57,604 nucleotides of DNA from Phascolarctobacterium sp. (GCA_017457085.1 JAFTID010000036.1:1-57604); one strand, 5' to 3'. Shown: positions 7,189 through 15,830, counted from the stretch's first letter. Made by a program: numbers and translations. The notes: a model not told the origin generated them from the letters alone.

Positions 7189-7776
7189 TCATTCTTCACT
7201 ATATTCGTACAGATTGAAATAATCATCTGGTTTATCTATAAGCCAGTTCTGCACTCTATCGTTTATTTCGTCAACAGAATCATAGTTAGAAAATTCCATT
7301 TCCGGAATCTTTTCTCTAAGCACCTCTACAACTTCTTTGAATATTGAATAGTATTCCATAACGTACTCACCATTGATGCAGAAGTCTAAATGATACTGGT
7401 CTGAAAAGAATCTTCCATTTGTATCTGTGTTGACATAAATTTCAGATCCAGGTTCAACAGAACAATATACAAAATCTATTTGGTTACTGTAACGTTCCTC
7501 TAATATTTTGCTGAATGCTTCAACATTTGGTGTCCCAGCAGACTCTGTTTGAATGATGAAATAATATGAAGTATCATCTCTGTTCACGACGTCGGAAACT
7601 TCAACGAAAGTATCTCTGCCGTCTGTAAATCTAAAGGTTTCCTCTTCTGAGTAACCACACTTCATAGCAAAATCACGAATGAACTCACACTTATCATCCA
7701 TTAGCGTTCTAAAATTCTCTAATTTATCTAAATCATTGCCATAAAAAGCAATGCAGTTACTACAATGATTAGCCAT
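7189..7776 (-). CDS. Api92-like phage/plasmid protein
   Basis: A 195-residue acidic protein. The opening MANHCSNCIAFYG resembles the start of Api92-like/ferredoxin-fold phage proteins, which begin with a similar N-C-S-N motif. The C-terminus is strongly acidic (KPDDYFNLYEYSEE). ATG at 7776 follows GAGGTGG. The stop overlaps the region just before the nuclease gene start, suggesting co-transcription. The biochemical role of this family is not known to me; it marks phage- and plasmid-derived DNA. Confidence 0.5.
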   Translation of the reverse strand: MANHCSNCIAFYGNDLDKLENFRTLMDDKCEFIRDFAMKCGYSEEETFRFTDGRDTFVEVSDVVNRDDTSYYFIIQTESAGTPNVEAFSKILEERYSNQIDFVYCSVEPGSEIYVNTDTNGRFFSDQYHLDFCINGEYVMEYYSIFKEVVEVLREKIPEMEFSNYDSVDEINDRVQNWLIDKPDDYFNLYEYSEE

Positions 7777-7789
7777 ATATCCACCTCAC

Positions 7790-7990
7790 TTATGCAACAA
7801 ATATGTTAGTAGTTTCTGCCATTTCAATTACCTTGCCGTAAGAAGCACAGTTGCCGTGTTTGGCTTCATTGAAGCTTCTTTCACTCATCTGCATTTCATT
7901 CTGCAGAGCATCTACTGTCATCCGAGCAGTAGTCTCGTCATAAGAATCAACGATAAATACTTTTGTTTCTACAACTTGAAATCTCATCAT
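7790..7990 (-). CDS. Small protein of unknown function
   Basis: About 66 residues, starting MMRFQVVETKVFIVDSYDE and continuing with a central helix. GGAGG lies at a good distance from the ATG pair at 7990/7987; the longer in-frame start at 8002 overlaps that site and is unlikely. No motif or membrane segment is recognised. It precedes the Api92-like gene by 13 bp in the same transcription unit. Confidence 0.55.
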   Translation of the reverse strand: MMRFQVVETKVFIVDSYDETTARMTVDALQNEMQMSERSFNEAKHGNCASYGKVIEMAETTNIFVA

Positions 7991-8041
7991 AAATTCCTCC
8001 AAACCAAAACAGGCAACCCGCTGGGGTTGCCTGCGTAAGTT

Positions 8042-9232
8042 TTAAATACTGTATATTCTTTTCAGATACTTATCAAACTGCGGTACCGTAAAGCTTATTT
8101 CGCCACGACTAGTTGCATAGATGAATCCTTTGTGGATGAGCTGTGCCCTAATCGGTGCTATCTGGTTATAGCTACTCTTCATTATTGACGCAACTTGATT
8201 GGTTTGGCAGGGAAGTTCTCCGCATTTCACCATAGCCTTCATAAATTCCAGTTCCTTTTCACTTGCCCTGTCATGACGTACCTTAAAGAAACCTTCATCC
8301 AGTGCATTTATGAAATTAGGATATGCATTGAGCGTGCCTTCGTGGCTTATTCTTCTACTATTCTCATCAATCTGTTTCCAAACTTGCTGACCATATTCTT
8401 GTAAAAAATACGGATAGCACTCTGTTTGCTTCAAGATTTCTTGCATTGCTTCGTCATCATATTTGACATTGAATCTTTCAGCAGGTTCGGTAAGTGCAAG
8501 TTTTGCGTCCTCAGCTTCAAGTTTATCTATGGGAACAAATCGGAAAAGCCTTTCGGCATAAGATTTGATGTCACCGGCAATCTTAGCGATTTTTGGAAGT
8601 CCAGCAGCAAAGACTACCAAGGGAAGTCCTAATTGATTACAACGATGAATAGCAGCCATAAGTGCTTCAAATTCATCATCTTTAAGATACTGCACTTCAT
8701 CAATGAAAAGAGCAGCACCCATACCAATCTTTTGACCAACTCTGCCTAAATGGACTAAAAGTTCCGTAAGGTCATTCTGAAGATTACCTGTATCTGCAAC
8801 ACCGACTCCTTTTACCATCTCAGGATTAACACCTACGCTTGCTTCGCCCTCTTTGTTATAAAATACTTGGAAGGCAGCAGCTACGCTGAAAGCGGTATCA
8901 ATATATTGCTTTGCTTTTTCTACGATGCTCATCTTGCGGAGCACCTTATTTACGTAGAGGGAAATACTAGACATAAAGGAACCGTTTTCCATAGCTTCAA
9001 TATGTTCATAGTAAATTTTATTTTCGGCAGCAATATTTTCTATTTCGGTAAGCAGTACTGTTTTGCCAACACCGCGTAAGCCATAATATACAACAGACCT
9101 AGTTGCATAACCATTAGCAATATAAGCCAATGTATCCTTTGCATCTTCCAGTATATCTTCACGTCCTGCTAAATATCTCGGAACCATACCAGCTCCAGGT
9201 GTATATGGATTAACTTTAAGATTCAGTACCAT
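8042..9232 (-). CDS. AAA ATPase (ORC/Cdc6-STAND-like, archaeal-ATPase type)
   Basis: A 396-residue P-loop ATPase. Walker A is GLRGVGKTVLL near residue 60 and Walker B is ALFIDEVQYL near 190; an arginine-containing segment SYAERLFRFVPID follows. The C-terminal ~90 residues look like a winged helix (CQTNQVASIMKSSYNQIAPIRAQLIHKGFIY). ATG at 9232 has GGGGTGA upstream and is preferred over 9250. This architecture (ATPase plus wHTH) occurs in ORC1/Cdc6-like and related ATPases of mobile elements. A role in initiating replication, partition or transposition-like control of the element is inferred. Confidence 0.75.
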   Translation of the reverse strand: MVLNLKVNPYTPGAGMVPRYLAGREDILEDAKDTLAYIANGYATRSVVYYGLRGVGKTVLLTEIENIAAENKIYYEHIEAMENGSFMSSISLYVNKVLRKMSIVEKAKQYIDTAFSVAAAFQVFYNKEGEASVGVNPEMVKGVGVADTGNLQNDLTELLVHLGRVGQKIGMGAALFIDEVQYLKDDEFEALMAAIHRCNQLGLPLVVFAAGLPKIAKIAGDIKSYAERLFRFVPIDKLEAEDAKLALTEPAERFNVKYDDEAMQEILKQTECYPYFLQEYGQQVWKQIDENSRRISHEGTLNAYPNFINALDEGFFKVRHDRASEKELEFMKAMVKCGELPCQTNQVASIMKSSYNQIAPIRAQLIHKGFIYATSRGEISFTVPQFDKYLKRIYSI

Positions 9233-9334
9233 TACATCACCCCATAACATGTTTCTATGTTTTTATTATACACTAAGAAGCACTTGTGTAAACACATTTC
9301 AACAAGCTTCAACAAAATTTTCCCTATTATTTCT

Positions 9335-10417
9335 TTAAGCTGCTTGTGGTAACATCAATATTTTACTTTTAGGTTCTGCCTTTTCAATTCCTTCTTCAAG
9401 AAGTACACCACCAATACGTTCAAGTTCTGTGGCTCTGTTGTAATCCTTTACATCTTGAGAAGCACGGGTTACTGCATTGACAAGACCGAAGTGAGATAAA
9501 TCCCCACCTTTCATAAAATGCATAAGGATAGAAGCATTTTCCTGTCTGTTAAGAATATATCTATCACATAACAAATCTACAGTTTTAATGGGGTCGTCAC
9601 CAGTACTGATGCTTTTAGCTTTACGCATCTTGTCTACGGTAAGTTGGAATTTTGCTTCATCAACTGCGCAACTAACAATATCCTGCACTTTCATGAAGTA
9701 AGCTTTGTCATCCGCAGCAAGGGTTGCATCAGAATAAAGTTCATAAGCATTATCAGTATTCTCAATTTGTCTGCCGGTATGATATTTCTTGTGGGAATAG
9801 TCCTTGCTAATCATGCCGTTCTTGCATACCAGACGATAAACAAGTGGTTCAATCTTGAGTGCTCCTAAACCAATCTCACTATTGGAAATAACAAAACCAG
9901 CCTGCACAACATCACCTGTAGAGATTTCTGCCTTCAAGGTTTTGTTGATTACCTTTAAGTAAAGATGTGTTTCCGTAATGTCTTGGCTTATTACCTCACA
10001 ACCTTTCATCTGTGCAATTACAGGCAGAATGTGATCCACAAGTTCCAGATTATCCAGTCTACGGTAACGGTCACTGAGAAATGCTCTAAGCTTACCATCC
10101 AATGTGCGAAGCATACGTTTTTGAGGATTGCTCATAAGCCAGCAGTTCACGTTCATATCCAGAAGTTGTGGTTGTTCGTTGAGCATTCTCTCATAGTATT
10201 TGAAGGGAATGTTGAGATAATCTGCTAACTGACGATGGGCAATATCAGATACATAGTAAGATAATACATCGTTGTCTGTATTAACGCTAATAACGCTATT
10301 GCCTTTAATACTGTTAAAAGTAAGTAGGGAAGTGTCGGCAGACAAATCCTGCCTAGCTTCACGTTGACGAATGAGTTCCTCATAGAGCTTTTCGATACTT
10401 TTGATTCCTTGTTTCAT
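9335..10417 (-). CDS. DUF932 protein (phage/plasmid-associated)
   Basis: A 360-residue protein of the DUF932 family: recognisable blocks are HRQLADYLNIPFKYYERML, LRTLDGKLRAFLSDRYRRLDN and RLVCKNGMISKDYSHKKYHTG. DUF932 proteins are frequent in phages and conjugative or mobilizable elements; their function is unsettled. ATG at 10417 follows AAGGAG; the longer frame to 10474 has no matching site. It is the first minus-strand gene after a hairpin-rich intergenic region and probably opens the operon running down to the small helical protein. Confidence 0.8.
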   Translation of the reverse strand: MKQGIKSIEKLYEELIRQREARQDLSADTSLLTFNSIKGNSVISVNTDNDVLSYYVSDIAHRQLADYLNIPFKYYERMLNEQPQLLDMNVNCWLMSNPQKRMLRTLDGKLRAFLSDRYRRLDNLELVDHILPVIAQMKGCEVISQDITETHLYLKVINKTLKAEISTGDVVQAGFVISNSEIGLGALKIEPLVYRLVCKNGMISKDYSHKKYHTGRQIENTDNAYELYSDATLAADDKAYFMKVQDIVSCAVDEAKFQLTVDKMRKAKSISTGDDPIKTVDLLCDRYILNRQENASILMHFMKGGDLSHFGLVNAVTRASQDVKDYNRATELERIGGVLLEEGIEKAEPKSKILMLPQAA

Positions 10418-10503
10418 GATATACATCTCCTTGATTTTAGATTTGGTTTTATATGTAAATAACGCTAGCAACACTAGCCAGAGTTAGGATTTTAGACATA
10501 AAA

Positions 10504-10532
10504 AATCCTCAATGCTAAAAGCATTGAGGATT
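10504..10532. repeat. Perfect 12-bp hairpin in the DUF932 leader
   Basis: AATCCTCAATGC (10504-10515) and GCATTGAGGATT (10521-10532) form a perfect stem with a 5-nt loop. It lies 87 bp upstream of the DUF932 start. T-rich sequence follows on the minus strand, so it could act as an attenuator. Confidence 0.55.
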
Positions 10533-10560
10533 AACGCTATCTATGTTCCTATGTTCCGTT

Positions 10561-10591
10561 GCAAGGGCTTATGGTATAGCCATAAGCTTGC
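10561..10591. repeat. Second hairpin in the DUF932/xis intergenic region
   Basis: GCTTATGG (10567-10574) pairs with CCATAAGC (10580-10587), with further GCAAG/CTTGC complementarity outside. It is the middle of three hairpins between the divergent genes. Confidence 0.45.
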
Positions 10592-10652
10592 AAGTTCTTA
10601 TCTATAATATACAATTTAAAACCATTATGTTTACAGAATCAGTTCGAATGGC

Positions 10653-10689
10653 TACTAATAAATATCCCCTTTGGGGATATTTATTAGTA
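10653..10689. repeat. Perfect 17-bp-arm palindrome with 3-nt loop
   Basis: Arms 10653-10669 and 10673-10689 are perfectly complementary; the centre is CCCCTTTGGGG. It lies between divergent operons of the element, 100 bp before the first plus-strand gene. No T run follows on either side, so it is not a canonical terminator. It could be a replication or nicking origin structure or a regulatory site. The remaining sequence in 10418-10794 holds no supported gene. Confidence 0.6.
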
Positions 10690-10794
10690 TGTTATGTGTC
10701 ATTGAAAAATACTGTTTAATTTTCCAAGGTGTGCAATATTGTTAAATAAGTTTATTAGAGCATTAACATATCAATAAAAGAAAGGGGGATACCT

Positions 10795-10986
10795 ATGAAA
10801 GTATGTGCTGAAATAAACAAAATGTTATTAACTATGACAGAAGCAGCAACTTTATGTAATTGCAGTTACAGTACAATACAAAAATTGGTAAGAGTTAGAA
10901 AATTACCTGTAATAAAACGTGGTAAAACTTATCTTATAACAGTGGATACCTTGTCTAATTATATTGGTTCATTACTTACCAAATAA
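10795..10986 (+). CDS. Excisionase-like HTH protein 1
   Basis: A 63-residue protein with a MerR/Xis-type winged HTH: LTMTEAATLCNCSYSTIQKLVRVRKLPVIKRGKTYLIT. The ATG at 10795 is preceded by AAGGGGG at six bases. Together with the next gene it is one of the few plus-strand genes in the element and faces away from the integrase-distal operon. Proteins of this type bend DNA as recombination directionality factors or act as small regulators; excision control is inferred. Confidence 0.7.
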   Translation: MKVCAEINKMLLTMTEAATLCNCSYSTIQKLVRVRKLPVIKRGKTYLITVDTLSNYIGSLLTK

Positions 10987-11094
10987 AGTATTTTATCAAT
11001 ATATGCAATGAACAAATTCTTAATCCTAATAATGTTAAAGGGTCAACCTCAAATAGACATAATCAATAATAATCAAATGAAAGGAGATTTAACG

Positions 11095-11280
11095 ATGCTT
11101 AACGAATATGGAGACGTTTTAACAGTAGAAGATGTTATGGAAATTTTAGGTATAGGTAAAAATACTACCTATGAGCTATTACGCACTGGAGAAATTAAAT
11201 GTTTCCGAATAAAAGGGAAATGGAAAATACCAAAACAATCAATCATAGGCTATATTAACGAACAAGCTAACAGAACATAA
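11095..11280 (+). CDS. Excisionase-like HTH protein 2
   Basis: A 61-residue protein with the helix-turn-helix_17 / excisionase DNA-binding pattern: LTVEDVMEILGIGKNTTYELLRTGEIKCFRIKGKWKIPKQSI. ATG at 11095 lies eight bases after AAAGGAG; the longer frame from 11008 has no ribosome site. It is 108 bp downstream of the first HTH gene and convergent with the integrase gene. Excisionase or regulator of the element. Confidence 0.75.
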   Translation: MLNEYGDVLTVEDVMEILGIGKNTTYELLRTGEIKCFRIKGKWKIPKQSIIGYINEQANRT

Positions 11281-11284
11281 AATT

Positions 11285-11310
11285 ATCCCCTAGCATAACC
11301 GCTAGGGGAT
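11285..11310. terminator. Hairpin downstream of HTH protein 2
   Basis: ATCCCCTAGC and GCTAGGGGAT form a perfect 10-bp stem with a 6-nt loop a few bases past the stop codon. No strong T tract follows on the plus strand, so it may be a weak terminator or a 3' end stabiliser between converging genes. Confidence 0.45.
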
Positions 11311-11437
11311 GATTAGTCGCTTGAACCTAATGTCAAACCATAAAAAATAAAGGTCGTTTTTAAACAGACCTTATTAAAATAATACATCAGCCCAGGATAC
11401 CGTTTTGTATTACAACATCTGTATTACATCAACTGCA

Positions 11438-12601
11438 TTACAATATACCCTCTAAAGCTTGCACAGCTTGTTCCTGCATAGCCTTGGTTACATGAGAATA
11501 TATGTCAAGCGTAATGCGTATACTCTTATGCCCCAGACGCTCAGAAACAATTTTTATATTCACTCCCTTTTCGATTAACCAGGTAGCATGTGTATGTCTA
11601 CAATCATGCATACGAAATTTATCAGAAATGGCTGCGTCTCTCAACAACTGCTTTTTAAATACTTTATCTGTAAAATAAGAAGGATTACAAAAACTTCCAT
11701 CCATATTTTCAATAATAAAATCATTTCCATCTACACGACCATTATATTTCTTTTGAATGTCGTGTATTTTTTTGTACTTTGCTAATTCATCTATCAATGC
11801 TTTCTCAACTTTAATAGTGCGTAAACTAGTATCATTCTTGGCTAATTGCTGAAGCTGTTTTCCGTGATTTGTTGAAATAACAGTTTGCCTAACCCTTAAA
11901 GTATTAGCTAAAAAGTCAACATCTTTGTATTCCAGTCCAAATATCTCACCTATTCTAAAACCCGTCGCAAATGCAATTCTTATAACCAAATATGCTTTGA
12001 TGCTATGTCGTCTAGCAACAGCCAGTAGCATTTTGTATTGCGATTCAGTAAATACGTTAATAATAGTCTTCTCCGTCTTTTTAGGTTTTGTTAAGTCCAC
12101 CGGATTCCTTGCTATTAATTCATCAGCAACAGCAGCATCAAAAGCCGCATGCAGTAAATTTCTAATACTATTTACGGTTCTTGCCGCTAAAGGCTTACCA
12201 TCTTTACGCTTTAACCCTGCAAAAAACTCTTGTAGCACTAACCTATTTATATCTTTAAGGTTCCTTGCTCCAATATTAGGAGCTATATGGCATCGAAAGT
12301 TACTCTCATATCTTTCATATGTTTTTTGTCTTATAGTCGGCTTAACAGTATTTTTAAGCCAATTATGCATATAACTTTCTAGTACATTAACCTTAAAAGA
12401 ATCCTGCTTTTCCTCAAGTTCTTTTTTATTTTGCTCACAAAAAGCTTTACCTGCAGCTATCACGTCTGACTTCTTTATACCAGTAATCTTTTTGCGTTTC
12501 TTTTCTCCTGTTTCAGGGTCAATATAACGAAATTGACCGACATACCTGTTTAATTTTTCATCTTTATATATACTACCCTCATTATTAGAACGTCTCCCCA
12601 T
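11438..12601 (-). CDS. Tyrosine recombinase / integrase
   Basis: A 387-residue integrase. The N-terminus (GSIYKDEKLNRYVGQFRYID) is an AP2-like arm-binding domain, residues ~60-150 form the SAM-like core-binding domain, and ~165-385 the catalytic domain with ATGFRIGEIFGL (Arg), HDCRHTHATWL (His-x-x-Arg), LGHKS and the nucleophile in LDIYSHV. All catalytic positions appear intact. ATG at 12601 follows GGAGGTG. It should catalyse integration at the tRNA-Ser(GCT) 3' end seen at 665 and 17512. Unusually it lies mid-element rather than next to an attachment site. Confidence 0.95.
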   Translation of the reverse strand: MGRRSNNEGSIYKDEKLNRYVGQFRYIDPETGEKKRKKITGIKKSDVIAAGKAFCEQNKKELEEKQDSFKVNVLESYMHNWLKNTVKPTIRQKTYERYESNFRCHIAPNIGARNLKDINRLVLQEFFAGLKRKDGKPLAARTVNSIRNLLHAAFDAAVADELIARNPVDLTKPKKTEKTIINVFTESQYKMLLAVARRHSIKAYLVIRIAFATGFRIGEIFGLEYKDVDFLANTLRVRQTVISTNHGKQLQQLAKNDTSLRTIKVEKALIDELAKYKKIHDIQKKYNGRVDGNDFIIENMDGSFCNPSYFTDKVFKKQLLRDAAISDKFRMHDCRHTHATWLIEKGVNIKIVSERLGHKSIRITLDIYSHVTKAMQEQAVQALEGIL

Positions 12602-12630
12602 ATCAATGCACCTCCTTTCTATTTTTGAGA

Positions 12631-12657
12631 AAGCCGCCTAGATTTACTAGGCGGCTT
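12631..12657 (-). terminator. Strong hairpin between the small HTH gene and the integrase
   Basis: AAGCCGCCTAG (12631-12641) and CTAGGCGGCTT (12647-12657) form a perfect 11-bp stem. On the minus strand only a short T-rich stretch follows (TTTCTC), so it may attenuate read-through into the integrase gene. The integrase Shine-Dalgarno lies just downstream. Confidence 0.5.
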
Positions 12658-12662
12658 GTACA

Positions 12663-12860
12663 TCAGGATCGCCTGCTATAAATATACTCAAGTATATCTC
12701 CACCCAAATAAGTAACTCTTCCGCAGAAATCTACACAAGGTACTGATTTGAGTTCGCTATACAGCTTGCTTTTGCTGACAGGAATGAAATCCAAAAGTTC
12801 CTTCACTGTGTACAGTCGATCCTTTTTCAATTCATCCAAGCCACGCATTACCCGAGCCAT
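12663..12860 (-). CDS. Small HTH protein (excisionase/AlpA-like)
   Basis: A 65-residue protein: LYTVKELLDFIPVSKSKLYSELKSVPCVDFCGRVTYLGGDILEYI resembles an excisionase/AlpA-type winged HTH. ATG at 12860 follows GGTGGTG. It lies directly upstream of the integrase on the same strand, the common position of a recombination directionality factor. It is therefore a rival to the two plus-strand HTH proteins for the excisionase role. Confidence 0.65.
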   Translation of the reverse strand: MARVMRGLDELKKDRLYTVKELLDFIPVSKSKLYSELKSVPCVDFCGRVTYLGGDILEYIYSRRS

Positions 12861-12893
12861 ACGTCACCACCACCTTATCAATATAATATATAA

Positions 12894-13307
12894 TCAAATT
12901 CTTTTGCGTTTACGATTTGGTTGACAGGAGAAGCACAAAGTATCCCAGCCTTTGGATTCACAAAAGGAATGTACTTTTTCATTCACCTTGGCACCACATT
13001 TCACGCAAGTATGGTTATACTCGCTATCAATAACTTTTACCTTATGATAAGGAACTGCCATCTCATTTCTGGTAGGATTGAAGAACTTACTGTTTTTAAT
13101 AAAGTCATCAGCTTCGCCTACAAGCACATCATTTCTTTGAAGATAGTGTTGAGCACATTCTTCAAGTCTTCCAGCGTCAAAATCAGCATTGTTAATAAAT
13201 ACTTTTACATTTTTATTAACATCCACTGCCATACCATTTGCAGCCTCAATACGTCCATCCAAAATTAAGCAATATCCTTTGAAAAAAATTCTTTCTTCGT
13301 TTTTCAT
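12894..13307 (-). CDS. Zinc-ribbon protein of unknown function
   Basis: A 137-residue protein whose C-terminus carries two paired cysteines (CVKCGAKVNEK and CFSCQPNRKRKRI), a likely zinc ribbon with a basic tail that could bind nucleic acid. Residues 1-90 have no recognised domain. ATG at 13307 follows GAGGTAATTATTA and begins 11 bp after the relaxase-like gene stop, so they are probably co-transcribed. Confidence 0.6.
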   Translation of the reverse strand: MKNEERIFFKGYCLILDGRIEAANGMAVDVNKNVKVFINNADFDAGRLEECAQHYLQRNDVLVGEADDFIKNSKFFNPTRNEMAVPYHKVKVIDSEYNHTCVKCGAKVNEKVHSFCESKGWDTLCFSCQPNRKRKRI

Positions 13308-13318
13308 TAATAATTACC

Positions 13319-14074
13319 TCATTTCTTATAAAATTCAGGATAGAAAAAGCGATGTGCTCCTTGAAAGTCCCTTATATCCCAATTACGCATAAATTCAAGT
13401 CCTGATTGTGCTACCATAGGTGGTACTTCAATAGGTTTGTCTTTCTCGTAATGAAAGGCTAATCCTCTATCACTTGTTTCATTACACGTTTCAACTGTAT
13501 ATGCCTGCTTGGGTATCGGCAAAATTCTTTCTTCCCTAGAGCCATTTCCAGTATATTTACATAAGTTTTGTTTACGCATGCCTTGCAACAGTTTCGGTAT
13601 CCCATTTTGTTCCAATACATCGTTGATATGTTCAACCAGCTTACGAAACTCTTGAGGACCTTCAGATAACTTTTTCTCGGTAGCCACATTGAATGTGTCT
13701 ATAAGAATGTGAGCATGCGGACGATTCGGAATATTATCATGTACGACAGCAATTGTTTGGTAGGTATTTCCATAGAAACTAGCAATTTGCTTTGTCACAT
13801 TGAGATAGTTTTCCCAAGGTAACTTAACACCACCGAAAGAAATAACCAAATGTTTCAGCGGTCTTCCTTCCTCTTTTGCAGCAGCCTTAGCAAAATATCC
13901 AAAACTACCTTTAATATCTCTTCGGTTAATGCCATTCATATGAATAAGGCCTTTTTTACACGCCTCTTGACGAAGCACATAATCTATAGTCTTTTCACGG
14001 ACCTGTAAATTTTCCTTAGCTGTACTTGCCTTAGTATTGATAAGGCGCATCACACTTAGTTTTTTACTAACCAA
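13319..14074 (-). CDS. Short relaxase/mobilization-nuclease-like protein
   Basis: A 251-residue protein with relaxase (MobA/MOBP-type, Pfam Relaxase) features: an N-terminal TIDYVLRQE with a candidate nucleophile Tyr, then HLVISFGG, and the metal-binding motif HDNIPNRPHAHILID (H-x-H). Such enzymes nick at oriT and lead the strand during mobilization. It is shorter than most relaxases and lacks a helicase or primase extension. The start is a TTG at 14074 with GGAAGTAGG upstream, overlapping the RHH gene; ATG at 14050 is an alternative. With the RHH gene it forms a likely relaxosome pair. Confidence 0.75.
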   Translation of the reverse strand: MVSKKLSVMRLINTKASTAKENLQVREKTIDYVLRQEACKKGLIHMNGINRRDIKGSFGYFAKAAAKEEGRPLKHLVISFGGVKLPWENYLNVTKQIASFYGNTYQTIAVVHDNIPNRPHAHILIDTFNVATEKKLSEGPQEFRKLVEHINDVLEQNGIPKLLQGMRKQNLCKYTGNGSREERILPIPKQAYTVETCNETSDRGLAFHYEKDKPIEVPPMVAQSGLEFMRNWDIRDFQGAHRFFYPEFYKK

Positions 14075-14331
14075 ATCAATCGACCTACTTCCCTTTGTAA
14101 AGCCTCTTTATTCATAGGCTCAAAATTTAATAACAAATCTATTTTCTTACAACTTTCTACCAATAATTCATTTTGGGGTGGAACGGATTTCCCATTTACA
14201 TATGCTTCTAGGAGGTTCACCAGTATATCTGTTTGAGTTTTTCCTTCAGCAACTGCTTGTTTCTCTAATTTTTCCTTGAGTACTCGACTCAAGTTAAGAC
14301 TAATCTTCACATTACCTTCCTTAGTCAACAT
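14056..14331 (-). CDS. Ribbon-helix-helix protein (MobC-like relaxosome accessory)
   Basis: A 91-residue protein with an RHH domain near the N-terminus: VKISLNLSRVLKEKLEKQAVAEGKTQTDILVNLLEAYV. ATG at 14331 lies right after GGAGGTGAGG. It overlaps the 3' end of the helicase gene by 11 bp and the 5' end of the relaxase-like gene by 19 bp, so the three are translationally coupled. In mobilizable elements an RHH protein next to a relaxase usually binds oriT. Confidence 0.65.
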   Translation of the reverse strand: MLTKEGNVKISLNLSRVLKEKLEKQAVAEGKTQTDILVNLLEAYVNGKSVPPQNELLVESCKKIDLLLNFEPMNKEALQREVGRLIWLVKN

Positions 14332-15727
14332 CCTCACCTCCTTTCAATCGTAATCCTGCAAACCCTTGAACACTGCTACCGCAAAGTACTTCCGGATCAC
14401 GAACCTTCTTCTTCACACCAGCAGTACCGAAAGCAAGCAAGATAGCTTGGTATAAATAGTGTGGACTTTTCGCTACAAAAGCATTTTCTTTGCAGAACGA
14501 ACGGTAAGCATCAAGAATCCTATTCGCAGCTAAATTACTACCAGGAGAGAGTTCTATATGTGTTTTTATGAATTGCTCTTCATTGTTCGCCTCTTCAAGG
14601 AGCCTGTTTAAAAGTGCTTCTGCCTTATTATCCATAGTGAACTCTCCTTTGTTTTGTACTACCTTAGAAAATTCTGCCAATGCCAGAGAAAAAATTATAT
14701 CCCTCTCTTGCCAAAGTTTGCTTTCAAGGTCAGTATCACGTTTACTACTACTAATGGTATTTTCAAATACTATCAGATGCATTCTATCAATGATTGGTGC
14801 GAGATTGCCCGCCTCAAAAAGCGGAAGCGAATTACTAGCGATAGCTAGCTTAACTGATGCCTTCACTTCCACATCACTCTGGTACTTGCGTTCACCGCTT
14901 AATCTCCCACCAGCAACCAGCAGTTTAAATACTTCTAATTGAATTTTGGAAACATTATCCAATTCCTCAACTATATTCAGCTTGGAAGTTGCCACAGAAG
15001 CCATCGTAAAACTTTTGGTTAATTGACGAAAATTATATGCTGACACCGTTGTAGTTGGAGTCATAACCCTAGCTAAAAGGTGAAGAATAGTACTTTTGCC
15101 ACTAGCAGGTGGTCCCATCAGAAATACTGCTTTACGAAAAGAACCAACATTTGATAAGAGATAGCCCATTCCCTGTAACAAAGATGTCAACTTTTGCTCA
15201 TTCGCATGGACTCTACCATTTTCTTCAAATACGGTTCCCAAGGATTCCTCACAGAATCTAGCAAAAACAGGTGCTTCCTGTTTCACGTTTATATCTTTGC
15301 CTTTAAAAGAAAAGTCTAATTGACTGTCAAAGATAAGCGCCTCATCACTTTCTTCCTTTAAAGTCAGATCACTTAAATCAAGTACGCCATTTTGCAGATT
15401 GACAATAGTTGTGTTTTTCATTCTTTGGCTATCGAACCAAAGTTTAGGAATAGCTACAATATCTTTCAGGGCATTTTCAAGTCGTTTAATATCCAAAACA
15501 GCGATTACATCATCATCAAATAATTCAGCACGCACTTTAGATACTGCTTTATTGCCTGCGACTCCGATATTCTCAACTATTCTTTTCTCCTTATCAAAGA
15601 AGAAAAGGTTATTAAAATCAGAATACAATCTGCCAGAAGAAATTAATGCTTTCCTCACCTTAGCTTCATCTACACGTCTCTCTTTTTTAGAGAAAATAGT
15701 GATGTCATTCAGAGTAATCTTGCTCAT
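14321..15727 (-). CDS. P4/D5-type superfamily 3 helicase (phage/plasmid replication protein)
   Basis: A 468-residue protein. The SF3 helicase core is visible: Walker A in LMGPPASGKSTILHLLARVM, Walker B in NIVEELDN, and motif C in LAIASNSLPLFEAGNLAPIIDRMHLIVF. No complete primase domain is visible at the N-terminus, so it may be helicase-only. ATG at 15727 follows AGGTGA. Immediately upstream are three tandem 56-bp repeats (15831-15998) of the kind initiator proteins bind. It likely drives autonomous replication of the excised element. Confidence 0.8.
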   Translation of the reverse strand: MSKITLNDITIFSKKERRVDEAKVRKALISSGRLYSDFNNLFFFDKEKRIVENIGVAGNKAVSKVRAELFDDDVIAVLDIKRLENALKDIVAIPKLWFDSQRMKNTTIVNLQNGVLDLSDLTLKEESDEALIFDSQLDFSFKGKDINVKQEAPVFARFCEESLGTVFEENGRVHANEQKLTSLLQGMGYLLSNVGSFRKAVFLMGPPASGKSTILHLLARVMTPTTTVSAYNFRQLTKSFTMASVATSKLNIVEELDNVSKIQLEVFKLLVAGGRLSGERKYQSDVEVKASVKLAIASNSLPLFEAGNLAPIIDRMHLIVFENTISSSKRDTDLESKLWQERDIIFSLALAEFSKVVQNKGEFTMDNKAEALLNRLLEEANNEEQFIKTHIELSPGSNLAANRILDAYRSFCKENAFVAKSPHYLYQAILLAFGTAGVKKKVRDPEVLCGSSVQGFAGLRLKGGEDVD

Positions 15728-15830
15728 ATACTTCACCTCATCTTTATATGATTTGCAAACATCTTCCTGTTGCGTCTTAATAGTACTCCTCTGTTATTTC
15801 CCTACAAGCATTTTTTGAAAAAAATTTTTT

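Noticed and set aside
10653..10689. Rho-independent terminator
   Set aside because: The stem is strong, but neither strand has a T run after it.
11008..11094. Longer start for the second excisionase-like gene
   Set aside because: The ATG at 11095 has an AAAGGAG at correct spacing; the region upstream has none and does not look coding.
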